From NCBI RefSeq assembly GCF_900129315.1, contig NZ_FQUS01000018.1:1-64000 (forward strand): a DNA stretch of 64,000 nucleotides, given 5' to 3'. The notes below the pieces were generated by a model that saw nothing but the letters and a program-made list of their open reading frames with translations, was not told the DNA's origin and made no database searches. The stretch comes from Fodinibius roseus. GTDB lineage: Bacteria > Bacteroidota > Rhodothermia > Balneolales > Balneolaceae. Of the stretch, positions 27,950 through 36,971 are shown piece by piece (the stretch's first letter is position 1; the number at the start of each line of letters is the position of its first letter). Made by a program: the position numbers and the translations under genes.

Positions 27950-30178
27950 ATGATAGAGATAACAGGTGCAGGAAAGCAGTCATTATTAGCAGGATTCATA
28001 CTATCAGTGTTGTATCTTTTCGTTGCTTCACAACCGGTCTTTTCCCAGGGTCCGGCCCGGCAGCAAGCCTCTGATATGGAGCTGCTTAGGGATCGCTTCA
28101 CCGGTGAGCTTCTGGAACAGCAGATAAATGAAGGGGAGATCCGGGATCTGGTCGCTTCTATCCGGGGGGACGGAAGCTGGCCGGATATCAATTATGAAGA
28201 TACTTCCAGGACAGCCTTCGAACACAGCCGTCATCTGAGCAATATGGTTGAACTGGGCAGGGCATATAAAAAACCGGGATCGGCTTTTTACGGTGACCCG
28301 GAAGTCAGAGAAGCTGTCCATTCTTCTCTTGATTTCTGGCTGAAACATGATTTTATCTGTGAAAACTGGTGGTGGAATCAGATCGGCACCCCGGAGCGGA
28401 TCGGAAACCTTTTGCTGATCATGGATGAGGAGCTCACCGAAGAACAGAAGCGAAAAGCGGATCCTATCGTCGGACGGGCCAACCTGGAGGCCTGGGGGGC
28501 CCGGCCCGGGGGAGATCTTATTAAGATTGCCGGCATCATGGGCAAGCACGGTATATTTAAAAGAGACCGCGAGATGCTTGACGAAGCGCTGGAGGCTATT
28601 GCCGGTGAAATTGGTTTTGCCGTTGAAAGGGGAGACAGCACGGATATGCGGGGACTTCAGACCGACTTTAGTTTTCATCACCGCCATGACAGGGTGACTT
28701 CCACCTTGACGTACGGACAAGGGTTTGCCGGTTATTTTGTGGACTGGGCGGAGAAGGTGAGCGGCACCTCCTTCCGGTTCCCGGACAGGGCCATCGAGCT
28801 TATGGTTGATTTTTACCTCGACGGCATTTGCAAGACGATGGCCTATGGGCGCTATCCCGACCCGGGTGCTAAAAACAGGGGCGTTACCCGGAGGGGAGCG
28901 CTCACTCCCTATAGCGCGGAAGTGCCTGAAAAATTGCTGCGGGTGACCTCCTACAGGGGAGACGAGCTGGAAACGATTGCCCGGATCCGCAGGGGGGAGC
29001 AGGAGCCCGGGTTGCGGAGCAGCCGCTTTTTCTGGCATACGGAGTATTACAGCCACCAGCGTCCCGATTATTTTGCCTCCGTACGCATGTATTCCTCGCG
29101 CAACCACAATATGGAAGTCCCCTATAACGGGGAAGGATTGAAAAACCATCACCTGGGCGATGGCTACACCTTTTTCACCCGAACGGGCGATGAGTATACT
29201 CATATTTTTCCGGTGTGGGACTGGCAGAAGATACCGGGGACCACAGTACTCCAGAAACCCTCGCTGCCGGATCCCGGGGAAGTGCAGCAGGCGGGGCTGA
29301 CAGACTTCGTGGGCGGCGTAACCGACGGACTGTATGGAGCTGCGGCCTTTGACTTTGAGAGTCCCATCGATCCGCTTTCGGCTCGTAAATCCTGGTACTT
29401 TTTTGATGAGGAATTTGTCAGCCTGGGCGCAGGTATTACTTCTGATTCGGAATATCCGGTTGCTACGACGCTGAACCAGAGCCTGTTAAGGGGGCAGGTT
29501 GTTTCAGGCTCAGGGGATGGCAAGGGTGGTGAGGTACATCGCCGGGGTGCCCATGCTCTGGAGGAAATAAAGTGGGTCCATCATGACAAAACGGCCTATC
29601 TCTTTCCGGAGCCGGCGGAAGTGTATCTCGAAAACAGCCGTCGAAGCGGCTTATGGTATGACATTAACAACCAGATTTGGGCGAAGAAGTCAGGCGAGGT
29701 GCGTAAAGATGTGTTTACGCTTTGGCTCGATCACGGGATTGCTCCGCGGCAGGCCGGCTATGCGTATATCGTGGTTCCCGGGATCAAAGCCGCTGAGGTG
29801 GAAGAGTATAGGAGAAGTTCCGCCATTGATATTTTAGCTAATACCCCCCGGATTCAAGCGGTGCGGCACGGCCGACTTAATATCACCCAAGTGGTATTTT
29901 ACGAAGCGGGAGAAATCCGAATAGCCGAGGGCGTCAGGCTGTCCGTCGACCACCCCGGCATGGTCATGGTTAAAACCTCCGGAGGCCGCGTTGAAGAGAT
30001 GACGGTATCTGATCCCGGCCGGCAGCAGGATTCCCTGCGCCTGCAGGTGACAGCCCGGTTCGAAGCCGGGGAAAGTGAGCGGGCCAAAGTAACCTGGAAT
30101 GAGGAGGAAGGTCATTCGGTGATTGAGATCGAGTTGCCGGACGAGGAGTATGCGGGACAAAGCGTTACCTTAAAATGA
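27950..30178 (+). CDS. Polysaccharide lyase family 8
   Basis: A 742-residue exported PL8 enzyme. PL8 members cleave hyaluronan, chondroitin or xanthan by beta-elimination. ATG 27950 places the signal peptide (LLAGFILSVLYLFVASQPVFSQG) at the N terminus. The alpha/alpha toroid contains NWWWNQIGTPERIGNLLLIM (aromatic patch plus catalytic Asn region), then FSFHHRHDRVTSTLTYG, where His246 and Tyr255 have the nine-residue spacing of the catalytic His/Tyr of chondroitinase AC, then an Arg-rich KNRGVTRRG. The beta-sandwich half (about 380-640) and C-terminal domain follow. All catalytic positions are present. It is the last gene of this lyase cluster, with no sulfatase nearby. Confidence 0.95.
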   Translation: MIEITGAGKQSLLAGFILSVLYLFVASQPVFSQGPARQQASDMELLRDRFTGELLEQQINEGEIRDLVASIRGDGSWPDINYEDTSRTAFEHSRHLSNMVELGRAYKKPGSAFYGDPEVREAVHSSLDFWLKHDFICENWWWNQIGTPERIGNLLLIMDEELTEEQKRKADPIVGRANLEAWGARPGGDLIKIAGIMGKHGIFKRDREMLDEALEAIAGEIGFAVERGDSTDMRGLQTDFSFHHRHDRVTSTLTYGQGFAGYFVDWAEKVSGTSFRFPDRAIELMVDFYLDGICKTMAYGRYPDPGAKNRGVTRRGALTPYSAEVPEKLLRVTSYRGDELETIARIRRGEQEPGLRSSRFFWHTEYYSHQRPDYFASVRMYSSRNHNMEVPYNGEGLKNHHLGDGYTFFTRTGDEYTHIFPVWDWQKIPGTTVLQKPSLPDPGEVQQAGLTDFVGGVTDGLYGAAAFDFESPIDPLSARKSWYFFDEEFVSLGAGITSDSEYPVATTLNQSLLRGQVVSGSGDGKGGEVHRRGAHALEEIKWVHHDKTAYLFPEPAEVYLENSRRSGLWYDINNQIWAKKSGEVRKDVFTLWLDHGIAPRQAGYAYIVVPGIKAAEVEEYRRSSAIDILANTPRIQAVRHGRLNITQVVFYEAGEIRIAEGVRLSVDHPGMVMVKTSGGRVEEMTVSDPGRQQDSLRLQVTARFEAGESERAKVTWNEEEGHSVIEIELPDEEYAGQSVTLK

Positions 30179-30680
30179 GGGGGTATGAGGCTTGGGGCGT
30201 CCATGAAATGAAATACGGCTGTTCCCGGCGTCCTGCAGAGGGAAATTTACGGTATGTGCCGCCGATGAAATGCCGCCGGAAAAATTCGGTGGGATGCAAA
30301 CTCACGTGAATTACGGGCTGATTGATTATGAGTAATTGCAATGCTATGTTGATCGTAAGAATTTTTTTTGCGGAGCATATATAATTCTGGTCCCGGTCGT
30401 AGAATGAAAGGGAAGATAGAAGGGGCGGGGGATGGATCTTATTGTATTACGAAATAATTGGGACGAGAAAGATGAGTACGAAATCGAATAATACATGCTG
30501 AATGGACAGCCGCAGGATAATCACCTTTTGAATGATTCGTTACCGGATTCAGGGTTGACTTTTTACAATACCATACTTTTATTAATGTTTGTTAAAGGGA
30601 AATTAGTATAAGGGCATTTTAATTTTACTTAATAAATTTAGGTAAAATTAAATATATTAACTTAAATAATAAGGGAAAAT
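30179..30680. other. Intergenic region upstream of the third SusC gene
   Basis: About 500 bases with no gene. The left half is GC-rich and the right 100 bases are very AT-rich, with the palindrome at 30618-30652 just before the receptor start. Confidence 0.5.
30618..30652. promoter_or_regulatory. Eleven-base palindrome in the SusC leader
   Basis: TTTAATTTTAC (30618-30628) pairs perfectly with GTAAAATTAAA (30642-30652) across a 13-base spacer, ending 28 bases before the GTG start. It could be an operator for a dimeric regulator or an RNA hairpin near the ribosome site. Confidence 0.45.
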
Positions 30681-33600
30681 GTGGAATGGATTATACAAAA
30701 AAAACGACTGGCAAGCTTTTCTTTTTTGGTACTGTTTCTCACTTTCGGAGCACATGTGGATCTTCAGGCACAAACCGTTTCCGGGACGGTACTGGATGCT
30801 TCTGAAAATGAAGTGATGCCGGGCGTTAATATTACGGTAAAAGGGGACCCCCAGACCGGTACTTCTACAGATAGTGAAGGTGCTTTCAGCCTGGAGGTAT
30901 CATCCCTGAATGACACATTGGAAGTGTCTTTTATCGGTTTTCAAACGAAAGACGTGCCCATAGGGGGACGAACAACCCTGGAAATTGTGTTGCAACCTCA
31001 GGCCATCATGGGTGAAGATGTCGTTGTGACAGCGTTTGGAGTGCAGCGGGAAACAAGGTCCTTGTCATATAGTACGGAGGGCGTGGACACCGAATCACTG
31101 ACCGAGGCACGGGAACTGAATGTAATGAACTCTCTGCAGGGGAAGGTTGCCGGCTTATCGATAAGTGAAGGAGGCGCCGGAGTGGGTTCGGATTCCCGGG
31201 TCGTGTTACGGGGAAATCGTTCTATCAGTGGAAATAATGAGCCTTTGTACGTCGTGGACGGGGTGCCTATCCAGGGAAGTTATAATGAAATCAGTCCCGA
31301 TAATATTGCGTCCATTAACGTTATGAAAGGCCCGAATGCTGCCGCGCTTTATGGGAGCGACGCCCAGAACGGGGCTATAATTATTGAAACAAAGCGGGGA
31401 GCACGGAATCAAATTCAGGTTGGATTGGACAATACCGTTCAGTTTGGTCAGCCTATACACAGTATCTCTGTTCAGAATCAGTATGGACAAGGGGTTTCCG
31501 GAAATTACGATCCTTCCTCTGAGGAGTCGTGGGGACCTCCACTGGATGGCCGCATGGTCGATCACTGGTCGCCGGATCCCGAGCTTGCCGGGCAGCAGTA
31601 TGCGTTTGAACCCCAGCCGGATAATATTACAGACTTTTTTGAGACGGCAATCAATGTTTCAACGAGTATTAATGCCAGTATCGGCTCGGAGAATACAACG
31701 ACCTCTTTTTCATTTACGAGAACGGATGCATCGGGCATGGTACCCAACAATAGTCTCGGAAGGAATAATGCGGCCTTGAGGGTGAATAGTGATCTGACGG
31801 ACTGGCTTTCGCTGGATGCCAAAATCGATTATATGAACCAGGATAGAAAAAACCCTTTGAGCACCGGAGATGGCGATAATTTTAATCCCTTCAGGAATAT
31901 TTACATCCTGCCCCGGAATATTTCCCATGAGCAGTATCAGCAATATGAATATGTCGCCGAGAACGGTATCAATCATCAGCACTTTTGGAATCCCGGTTCA
32001 ACGACCGGCAAGAATCCGTATTGGACGATGTACCGGCAGTTAAGGCTCCAGGATTCCGAGCGGGTGCTGGGGATGGGATCACTGACCATCAACTTCACGG
32101 AGAACTTAAGCTTGCTGACCCGCTCCTCTTTTGACGTCTCCCATAATTCCCAGGAACAGAAGGTCTATTATGATTCATACGGTTCAGCCTTCAGTCAGGG
32201 GCAATACGCCGTTAATAAGAACGATTCGAGATTCTTTAATGCCGATTTCTTATTTACCTATGAAAATGATTTAACCGACCAGTGGAATGTCGATCTGAAT
32301 GTGGGGGGATCCGTGCAAAAGAATATAGGAGAGCAATATGGCTCGCTGTCTGCCAATACGACGCAGCAGTTACTGGTCCCCAACTTCTTTACCCTGAGTA
32401 ATACCCAGTTTCCCGGGGCGAGTTTTTCCCCTGATGCTCCCACGGAGACCCAGTCGCTGTATTTTTCCGGCCGGGTCGGTTGGAATGACGCGCTCTACCT
32501 TGATATTACGGGGCGCAACGACTGGAGCTCAACGCTTCCTGAGGAAAGCAGGTCGTACTTCTACCCGTCGGTAGGCTTGTCTGCGGTAATCTCTGACCTG
32601 GCAGATCTGCCGGATGTTGTTTCGTTTGCGAGGGTGAGAGGTTCCTATGCAGAGGTCGGCAACAGTGCTCCGCCCTATATGCTGAGCCGTTCGGCGAATT
32701 TTAGTCCCGGGGGACAAAGTGGATTTCTTCAGGTTTCAGGGGTCTTGCCCGCTGAAAACCTTAAGCCGGAGCAAACCGAATCCATTGAGTTTGGTTTGGA
32801 TCTGCGCCTTTTCGAAGACCGGTTTGGGTTGGATGTTACCTACTATAAAACAAATACCTTTAACCAGTTGTTTACCATTGCACTGCCCACGGGTTCCGGG
32901 GCTTCTTCCTTCTTTACGAACGGCGGGGATGTCGAAAACAGGGGGATGGAGATGCTTCTGAATACGACACCTGTTCAAAGCCGTGATTTTAGCTGGGACC
33001 TCGACCTGAATTACGCAACCAATGAAAATATAGTCAATGAGATCTCTGACGAACGGCCAAGGGTAGTCGTGGGAGGAGACAGCTATATGCGTGATTTTGT
33101 CGTCGAACAGGGCGAAGAGTTCGGTAATATTTATTCCAGAGGTTTTGTGCGGGATGACCAGGGACGGGTTATTGTTGATTCCAACGGACTTCCCGAGATC
33201 ACCAGTGGACGGACTGTTAAGGTGGCGAATGCCAATCCGGACTGGACCGGTGGACTTACCAACAGTTTTTCCTATAAAAATCTTACGGCCAGTTTTCTGA
33301 TCGAACACCGGCAGGGAGGAAATGTGGTATCGATGACCAATTCCATCATGTATGGCAGTGGAATAGCCAAAGAAACCGTTAAAGGACGGGATGGCGGGCT
33401 GGTCTTCGGGGATAACCTGTTTGCAGGGGAAACAGCCGTGAAAGAAGACGGCACGCCGAATGATATTGAAATAACAGCCCAGAACTTTTGGAGAAATGTA
33501 GGGGGACGTAATACTCCGGTGGGGGAAGCTTTTACCCAGGAAGCCACGAATACCCGCCTGAGAGAGGTGACTATAGGATATATGCTTCCCTTATCCGTAA

Positions 33601-33785
33601 TTGAAACGCTGCCGGTATCCAGTATTGAGGTTTCCGTAACGGGTAGAAACTTATTCTTTATCCACCGAAAAGGGGACTGGGATCCGGATATTCTTACCAG
33701 TACGGGGACCGCGGCGGTTGGGTATAATGCCTTTACCCGGCCTACCCAGCGAACGTTTGGAGCAAGCCTGTCCATAGATTTTTAA
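30681..33785 (+). CDS. SusC/RagA-family TonB-dependent receptor (pair 2)
   Basis: A complete 1034-residue receptor. The start is GTG at 30681 behind AAGGGA; the ATG two bases upstream is in another frame. Signal peptide to about DLQAQ (30), then the carboxypeptidase-like domain (TVSGTVLDASENEVMPGVNI, GFQTKDVPIGG), a TonB-box region VVVTAFGVQRETR, plug motif PLYVVDGVPI at about 187, INVMKGPNAAALYGSDAQNGAI, and barrel. The VVVTAFG-type and the SusD-like_2 partner mark a different subclass from the PUL 1 receptor. No enzymes are in the same unit; it lies between the lyase block and the ECF system, so it may take up a related oligomer. Confidence 0.95.
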   Translation: MEWIIQKKRLASFSFLVLFLTFGAHVDLQAQTVSGTVLDASENEVMPGVNITVKGDPQTGTSTDSEGAFSLEVSSLNDTLEVSFIGFQTKDVPIGGRTTLEIVLQPQAIMGEDVVVTAFGVQRETRSLSYSTEGVDTESLTEARELNVMNSLQGKVAGLSISEGGAGVGSDSRVVLRGNRSISGNNEPLYVVDGVPIQGSYNEISPDNIASINVMKGPNAAALYGSDAQNGAIIIETKRGARNQIQVGLDNTVQFGQPIHSISVQNQYGQGVSGNYDPSSEESWGPPLDGRMVDHWSPDPELAGQQYAFEPQPDNITDFFETAINVSTSINASIGSENTTTSFSFTRTDASGMVPNNSLGRNNAALRVNSDLTDWLSLDAKIDYMNQDRKNPLSTGDGDNFNPFRNIYILPRNISHEQYQQYEYVAENGINHQHFWNPGSTTGKNPYWTMYRQLRLQDSERVLGMGSLTINFTENLSLLTRSSFDVSHNSQEQKVYYDSYGSAFSQGQYAVNKNDSRFFNADFLFTYENDLTDQWNVDLNVGGSVQKNIGEQYGSLSANTTQQLLVPNFFTLSNTQFPGASFSPDAPTETQSLYFSGRVGWNDALYLDITGRNDWSSTLPEESRSYFYPSVGLSAVISDLADLPDVVSFARVRGSYAEVGNSAPPYMLSRSANFSPGGQSGFLQVSGVLPAENLKPEQTESIEFGLDLRLFEDRFGLDVTYYKTNTFNQLFTIALPTGSGASSFFTNGGDVENRGMEMLLNTTPVQSRDFSWDLDLNYATNENIVNEISDERPRVVVGGDSYMRDFVVEQGEEFGNIYSRGFVRDDQGRVIVDSNGLPEITSGRTVKVANANPDWTGGLTNSFSYKNLTASFLIEHRQGGNVVSMTNSIMYGSGIAKETVKGRDGGLVFGDNLFAGETAVKEDGTPNDIEITAQNFWRNVGGRNTPVGEAFTQEATNTRLREVTIGYMLPLSVIETLPVSSIEVSVTGRNLFFIHRKGDWDPDILTSTGTAAVGYNAFTRPTQRTFGASLSIDF

Positions 33786-33821
33786 GGAAATTAAGAATTT
33801 AATTACAGACGAGGGATTGAA

Positions 33822-35480
33822 ATGACTACAATTAAAATGAGTATTATGAAGATACCGGCCATAGCCCTTCTGATAATCCTTATGGTGGGAGCCGTTTCAT
33901 GCACGGGCGACTTTACGGAGATGAATACCCCGGATCATGAATTGACAACCGATAATGTGGATATCAACCAGTTGGGGAATGCGCTGGCCCAGGCCCAGTA
34001 CAGCGGGATGATGACCTGGTACCAGGTTTCGCACAATCTGTATGCCGCAGCCTGGACGCAATATACCACTATATTGCATCCCAGCTTTCCCTCGGCAAAC
34101 CTGGTGGATGTGGGAGCCTGGTCGGATGCGACGTTTACGGGATTCTATACCAATACCAGCTGGGGCGCGGCAGCCAACCAGCTGAAATTTGTGGAGGACT
34201 ATACTGCTGAAAATGAGATGACATTGGCCAATGCCGTGGCAAAGCTGTGGAGAGTTCAGCTTTATCATCGTATTACCGATTATTGGGGACCCATTATCTA
34301 TTCTGAGTTTGGGAATGGCGAAACGAGTGTACCCTATGATGCACAGGAAGATATATACAAGGATTTCTTTACCGTTCTGGATGAGGTGAGAAATGTTCTG
34401 GAGCAGCATTCAGGGGAGACCGTCTTTGCCGGTAATGACTTGGTATACAACGGGAATGTGGACCAGTACCTGAGATGGGCGAATTCACTGAGGCTGCGGC
34501 TGGCCCTTCGCATCGCCTACGTGGAACCGGGATTGGCCCAGCAGGAAGCCGAAAAAGCCATAGCCGACGGAGTTATTGAGAATAACGACAACAACGCCTT
34601 GCTGATGTCTACGGAAAATAACATCAACAAGCTAAGCAGTATCACCTACCATACTGAATTCGGCATGAGTGCTACCATGCAAAGTATTATGGAGGGGTTT
34701 GAAGATCCCCGGCTTGAGGAGTACTGGCAGCCCTGCTGCGGACGGCTGCAACAATTTCCCCAGGAAGAAACCCGGTATGTGGGGGCACGAAATGGACTTG
34801 AGTCATCCACTCGGAGTTTATCAATGGCTTCAGAGCTATCCTATGTAGATGATAAATGGCTGCCGATTTCCGAAGGCGGGACGAACGAGCCCGACCGCCT
34901 GATGGAAGCGGCCGAAGTATATTTTCTGCGCGCAGAAGGCGCATTGCGCGGATGGGATATGGGGGGCACAGCCGAATCGTTATATGATCAGGGGATCCGG
35001 GCTTCCCTTAACGAGCGGACAGAAGCCACCGCAACCGAGATCGACAACTATATCAACAGTTCTAATACACCCATTGCTCCTACCGACAAGAATGGAGATC
35101 CCGATCAGTATAATAGTCCACCGGTCAGTGATATCCCCGTGGACTTCGATACGGGCGGGTCGTTCGAGCGGAAACTGGAGCAAATCATCACCCAGAAATG
35201 GCTGGCACTCTATCCCATGAATGACTGGGAAGCCTGGACGGAGCGCAGGAGGACGGGCTATCCCCGTGGGTACGCCGTAAGGGAATCCCAAAACACGGAT
35301 GTTTCCGAGACCGAGTTAGTCAGGCGACTGATGTTTGTCCCCGCCGAGTACTCTAACAATCAGGAGGCCACAGAAAATGCCGTAGGACTGCTGGACGGTC
35401 CGGACAATAATGCCACGAGAGTTTGGTGGGATGCCAAGCCCCTGGCTGATTACCCGGTCCCGACCGATCCGCCTAATTAA
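33822..35480 (+). CDS. SusD-like_2-family nutrient-binding lipoprotein (pair 2)
   Basis: A 552-residue lipoprotein with lipobox MVGAVSC. It begins TGDFTEMNTPDHELTTDN and carries the motifs of the SusD/RagB nutrient-binding outer-membrane lipoprotein branch (LWRVQLYHRITDYWGPIIYSEFG, YLRWANSLRLRLALRIAYVEP, IITQKWLALYPMNDWEAWTERRRTG). It starts 36 bases after the SusC stop, with GAGGG as ribosome site. The expected function is a substrate-binding lid on the receptor. A hairpin at 35499-35522 follows the stop codon. Confidence 0.93.
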   Translation: MTTIKMSIMKIPAIALLIILMVGAVSCTGDFTEMNTPDHELTTDNVDINQLGNALAQAQYSGMMTWYQVSHNLYAAAWTQYTTILHPSFPSANLVDVGAWSDATFTGFYTNTSWGAAANQLKFVEDYTAENEMTLANAVAKLWRVQLYHRITDYWGPIIYSEFGNGETSVPYDAQEDIYKDFFTVLDEVRNVLEQHSGETVFAGNDLVYNGNVDQYLRWANSLRLRLALRIAYVEPGLAQQEAEKAIADGVIENNDNNALLMSTENNINKLSSITYHTEFGMSATMQSIMEGFEDPRLEEYWQPCCGRLQQFPQEETRYVGARNGLESSTRSLSMASELSYVDDKWLPISEGGTNEPDRLMEAAEVYFLRAEGALRGWDMGGTAESLYDQGIRASLNERTEATATEIDNYINSSNTPIAPTDKNGDPDQYNSPPVSDIPVDFDTGGSFERKLEQIITQKWLALYPMNDWEAWTERRRTGYPRGYAVRESQNTDVSETELVRRLMFVPAEYSNNQEATENAVGLLDGPDNNATRVWWDAKPLADYPVPTDPPN

Positions 35481-35943
35481 TGTGGTATGGATTGCCAAGC
35501 TACCTTTACTACAAAAGGTGGCTGGTGGGTTTATGGAGATTTACAAGAGTTTATAGAGGATACTTCTGGGGGATTTGTTATAATATCTATAATGATGATT
35601 GGCAGTAAAAAAAACCAATCCAGCTTAAATATCCCTAATTCTTTATGGGTCTTTTTGGATTTATGAAAAAAAGTAGAAGGAATTCTTGCTAGTTGGATTA
35701 CTTTACCATTTAATTAAAATAACACGAGAGACGCTTTTGACATGAATAGTTGAGAGTATTTTTGTCAATACTTGAGTCAAATTTGAGCTTATTTATCCTA
35801 CAATTTTTAGTCTTCTGCGTGGTAAATGTTGAAAATAAGTAATACAAATATTATCGCTATATGAAAGACTTTAAAAAATATTTGCATTTCATTTCGATTT
35901 GGTTAATGTTATAAAAAACGGGGTAAAGTCTGATTAAATATGT
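35481..35943. other. Gene-free, AT-rich interval before the sigma factor
   Basis: About 460 bases. After the post-SusD hairpin there is AT-rich sequence with no gene and no clear promoter. Expression signals for the sigma factor should lie here. Confidence 0.45.
35499..35522 (+). terminator. Stem-loop after SusD of pair 2
   Basis: GCTACCTTT (35499-35507) with AAAGGTGGC (35514-35522), one G-T pair, six-base loop, 18 bases after the stop codon. The T-run is poor, so it may be a processing or stability element rather than a terminator. Confidence 0.4.
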
Positions 35944-36540
35944 ATGCGAAAAAATTTTAACCAAGAAGAAAAATACAACGAAGACAGGGAATTATGGCAG
36001 GCACTTCGAAAGGGGGAGAAGCGTGCTGTATCTGAGTTATTTGGAAAATATTACCAAAGATTATATAACTATGGCATGCGACTAACCTCTGCCCGGAACG
36101 AGTTGGTTCGTGATTCCATACAGGTGCTTTTCTTTAAACTATGGAAGTACCGGCAATCGCTGGATCAGGCGGAATCCGTAAAAGCTTACCTTTTATCTTC
36201 GCTCCGGAGAATTTTACTGCAGAAACTACGCCAGGAGAAGACACGATCGGAACGCAATTATGCATTTATCGAGATCCAGTTCGATGCCGTCCCGAATATT
36301 GAGGAGAAAATTATCGGACTTGAACATAGCGAACAGCTGGATAAACGAATAAAAAAGGCTTGCCGGGAATTATCCTCCCGTCAGAAGGAGATCCTTTTAC
36401 TGCGGTATGATCACGGACTTTCGAACCGGGAAATATCCGAGGTATTGGAGATCAACTACCAAACCGTCAGGAATCACCTGACCCGGGCACTCCGCAATAT
36501 TCGGGAGGAATTGGGAGTGGATATTGCACTTGATCAATAG
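35944..36540 (+). CDS. ECF-type RNA polymerase sigma factor
   Basis: A 198-residue sigma-70 family protein of the extracytoplasmic type. Region 2 covers about 18-85 (ELFGKYYQRLYNYGMRLT, QVLFFKLWKYRQSL) and region 4 about 128-185 with an HTH (ELSSRQKEILLLRYDHGLSNREISEVL then YQTVRNHLTRALRNIREEL, shown as separate parts). It is the Bacteroidota subtype that pairs with FecR-like anti-sigma factors. Its FecR partner is 430 bases downstream and an STN-containing SusC follows, so it should turn on the SusC/SusD genes when the receptor binds its glycan. Codon use and GC match the surrounding native DNA, not the AT-rich block that begins inside the receptor. Confidence 0.94.
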   Translation: MRKNFNQEEKYNEDRELWQALRKGEKRAVSELFGKYYQRLYNYGMRLTSARNELVRDSIQVLFFKLWKYRQSLDQAESVKAYLLSSLRRILLQKLRQEKTRSERNYAFIEIQFDAVPNIEEKIIGLEHSEQLDKRIKKACRELSSRQKEILLLRYDHGLSNREISEVLEINYQTVRNHLTRALRNIREELGVDIALDQ

Positions 36541-36971
36541 AGTTTTCTGTATTCCCTTTCTACATTAATCCGCCTGAGTAGCTTTACTGCACTTCACTTT
36601 TTAGGGCATATGTGCTGGTGTGCAGTAGTCTATAGTCTATCTCGCTATAGCTTAGAAAAGCCGCGGCAGAACGTTGCTTTGGTCCAATCTCTTCTTTATC
36701 GGGTTTTTAATATTCTTCCCTATGCTGCCTTTTGTAGCCCCCTGGGTCTGGCGTAAACGAAATATCCTTGCGTTCGAAAACTATTTTGTAGCCATTTGGA
36801 TAGTCGTATTCTCATCTTTAACCAGGGAGGGGTCAGAATAAAACTCCTCTCATATGACGCTCATTTCTAATTTTTTAAGAAAAAAACTGGTACACCCGTG
36901 GTTCGGTCAAGTCTATAGAGGTGAAGGTGGAAGAAAATTAAAACGGAAAGATAACTTACAAATAAGAAATA
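36541..36971. other. Interval between sigma factor and FecR
   Basis: An unusually long gap (430 bases) for a sigma/anti-sigma pair. It contains a short hydrophobic frame at 36674-36841 that could be the remnant of a lost gene. Confidence 0.4.
36674..36841 (+). pseudogene. Short hydrophobic frame, possible gene remnant
   Basis: From TTG 36674 to TAA 36839-36841, 55 codons encode a hydrophobic chain (SNLFFIGFLIFFPMLPFVA, then RKRN and a second hydrophobic run) as in a two-helix membrane protein. There is no good start codon or ribosome site. It may be a decayed gene or chance. Confidence 0.2.

Noticed and set aside
28028-29203. Reverse-strand open frame of 391 codons opposite the PL8 gene
   Set aside because: PL8 catalytic motifs are on the forward strand; the opposite frame is an effect of codon composition.
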